A DNA stretch of 21,871 bases from JAJRXG01 sp038523965 (GTDB lineage Bacteria; Bacteroidota; Bacteroidia; Chitinophagales; Saprospiraceae). The notes beneath the pieces are model-generated. The model saw nothing but the letters and a program-made list of their open reading frames with translations. It made no database searches and was not told the DNA's origin. The position numbers were made by a program, and so were the translations under genes. Location of the stretch: positions 1 through 21,871 of the forward strand of contig JBCBIX010000042.1 of assembly GCA_038523965.1 (NCBI GenBank), written 5' to 3'. Shown piece after piece: positions 21,410 to 21,871 of the stretch (the stretch's first letter is position 1; the number at the start of each line of letters is the position of its first letter).

Positions 21410-21871
21410 ATGCCAAAAATGCACATCCATCGAACCATAGACATTAATGCGCCTAAGGAGGACATAAAAGCGGTATTAACAGACTTCAATCAATGGCAAG
21501 AATGGTCTCCATGGCTTATCGCCGAACCAGCGGCCAAAGTTGAGATCGCTGACGACGCGCAATCATACCGATGGACAGGTGCGCGGACTGGAGAGGGAGA
21601 AATGGCAATCACATCAACCACAGATGATCTCATCAAGTACGATCTGCGCTTCATTAAACCCTGGAAATCGGAAAGCAAGGTCACCTTCGGACTTCACGCT
21701 CAAGAAGACCATACCAAGGTTAGTTGGACCATGGATAGCAGCCTTCCGTTCTTCCTTTTCTGGATGAAAAAATCCATGGAGGCCTTTGTCGGATCTGACT
21801 ATGACCGAGGATTGAACATGCTGAAGAAAAAAATAGAAACCGGATCAGTTCCTTCTAAATTAGAATTCGTA
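21410..21871 (+). CDS. SRPBCC-fold protein, cut by the window edge
   Basis: The ATG at 21410 opens a frame that runs to the end of the window (154 codons, no stop). Start MPKMHIHRTIDINAPKEDIK and DFNQWQEWSPW are typical of the SRPBCC/START-like polyketide-cyclase family, as are the repeated Trp residues and the C-terminal helix region MKKSMEAFVGSDYDRGLNML. The last visible residues, TGSVPSKLEFV, look like the linker that leads to a GyrI-like small-molecule-binding domain in two-domain relatives; that second domain is predicted, not seen. These proteins bind hydrophobic or small ligands. It sits 33 nt downstream of the bestrophin gene. Confidence 0.8.
   Translation, partial: MPKMHIHRTIDINAPKEDIKAVLTDFNQWQEWSPWLIAEPAAKVEIADDAQSYRWTGARTGEGEMAITSTTDDLIKYDLRFIKPWKSESKVTFGLHAQEDHTKVSWTMDSSLPFFLFWMKKSMEAFVGSDYDRGLNMLKKKIETGSVPSKLEFV

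Noticed and set aside
1..21871. CRISPR array, riboswitch, tRNA, SRP RNA or insertion sequence
   Set aside because: No short regularly spaced repeats outside genes, no conserved aptamer core, no cloverleaf and no transposase or terminal repeats were seen; the only strong repeats are coding.

Overview
This is a chromosomal stretch from a member of the Bacteroidota, free-living and possibly close to Saprospiria or a related marine or sludge lineage (the finer placement is a guess). Four things point there. Several genes are preceded by the phylum's -7 promoter element TAnnTTTG, and almost none has a Shine-Dalgarno sequence. There are several secreted surface proteins of a Bacteroidota style (NTxxGxxAG beta-roll repeats, FG-GAP repeats, Ig-like repeats). 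The thioredoxin-fold protein has the DUF5106 layout. There are DUF3467 and S24-type XRE regulators typical of the phylum. I saw no transposase, integrase, tRNA, rRNA or CRISPR array, so this looks like ordinary core plus lineage-specific chromosome rather than an island.

Layout. 59-4979 is all minus strand. Read in transcription order it is ffh (SRP GTPase), rsmI (16S rRNA methyltransferase), a NarL/LuxR response regulator, an outer-membrane barrel protein whose start overlaps the regulator's stop, and a large repeat-rich secreted protein. 5206-7498 is plus strand: a PAP2/sphingomyelin-synthase-like membrane phosphatase and a thioredoxin-fold envelope protein. It converges within 3 nt on a minus-strand FG-GAP surface protein (7502-8833). 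9102-10346 is the ribosomal protein operon rpsF-rpsR-rplI, with a good promoter and a good intrinsic terminator. 10511-13693 encodes a 1060-residue secreted protein with four nearly identical 378-bp tandem repeats. 13791-15632 is a minus-strand pair, a class III aminotransferase and a YihX-like HAD phosphatase. 15757-17357 holds an S24 (LexA/CI-like) XRE repressor, a 72-residue antitoxin-like protein and a phosphinothricin-acetyltransferase-type GNAT. 17461-18105 (minus) is a DUF2306-like membrane protein. 18236-19816 is prfC (RF3). 19838-20170 (minus) is a DUF3467 protein. 20357-21871 is a bestrophin-like channel followed by an SRPBCC protein cut by the window edge.

How the genes relate. Protein synthesis and targeting dominate the core genes: ffh, rsmI, rpsF-rpsR-rplI and prfC. 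The rpsF and prfC promoters share an 18-bp block (17/18 identical) that runs from the -7 box through a GC-rich discriminator into the early transcript, suggesting common growth-rate control. The remaining genes are envelope or surface functions and small regulators. I found no clear new multi-gene system. The most interesting items are the shared promoter block, the one clear Shine-Dalgarno (prfC), the mosaic repeat array in the 1060-residue protein, the orphan response regulator coupled to a barrel protein, and the small antitoxin-like protein with a clamp-binding-like tail behind the S24 repressor. No stretch longer than 300 bases is without a gene; the longest gaps are 8834-9101 and 4980-5205.
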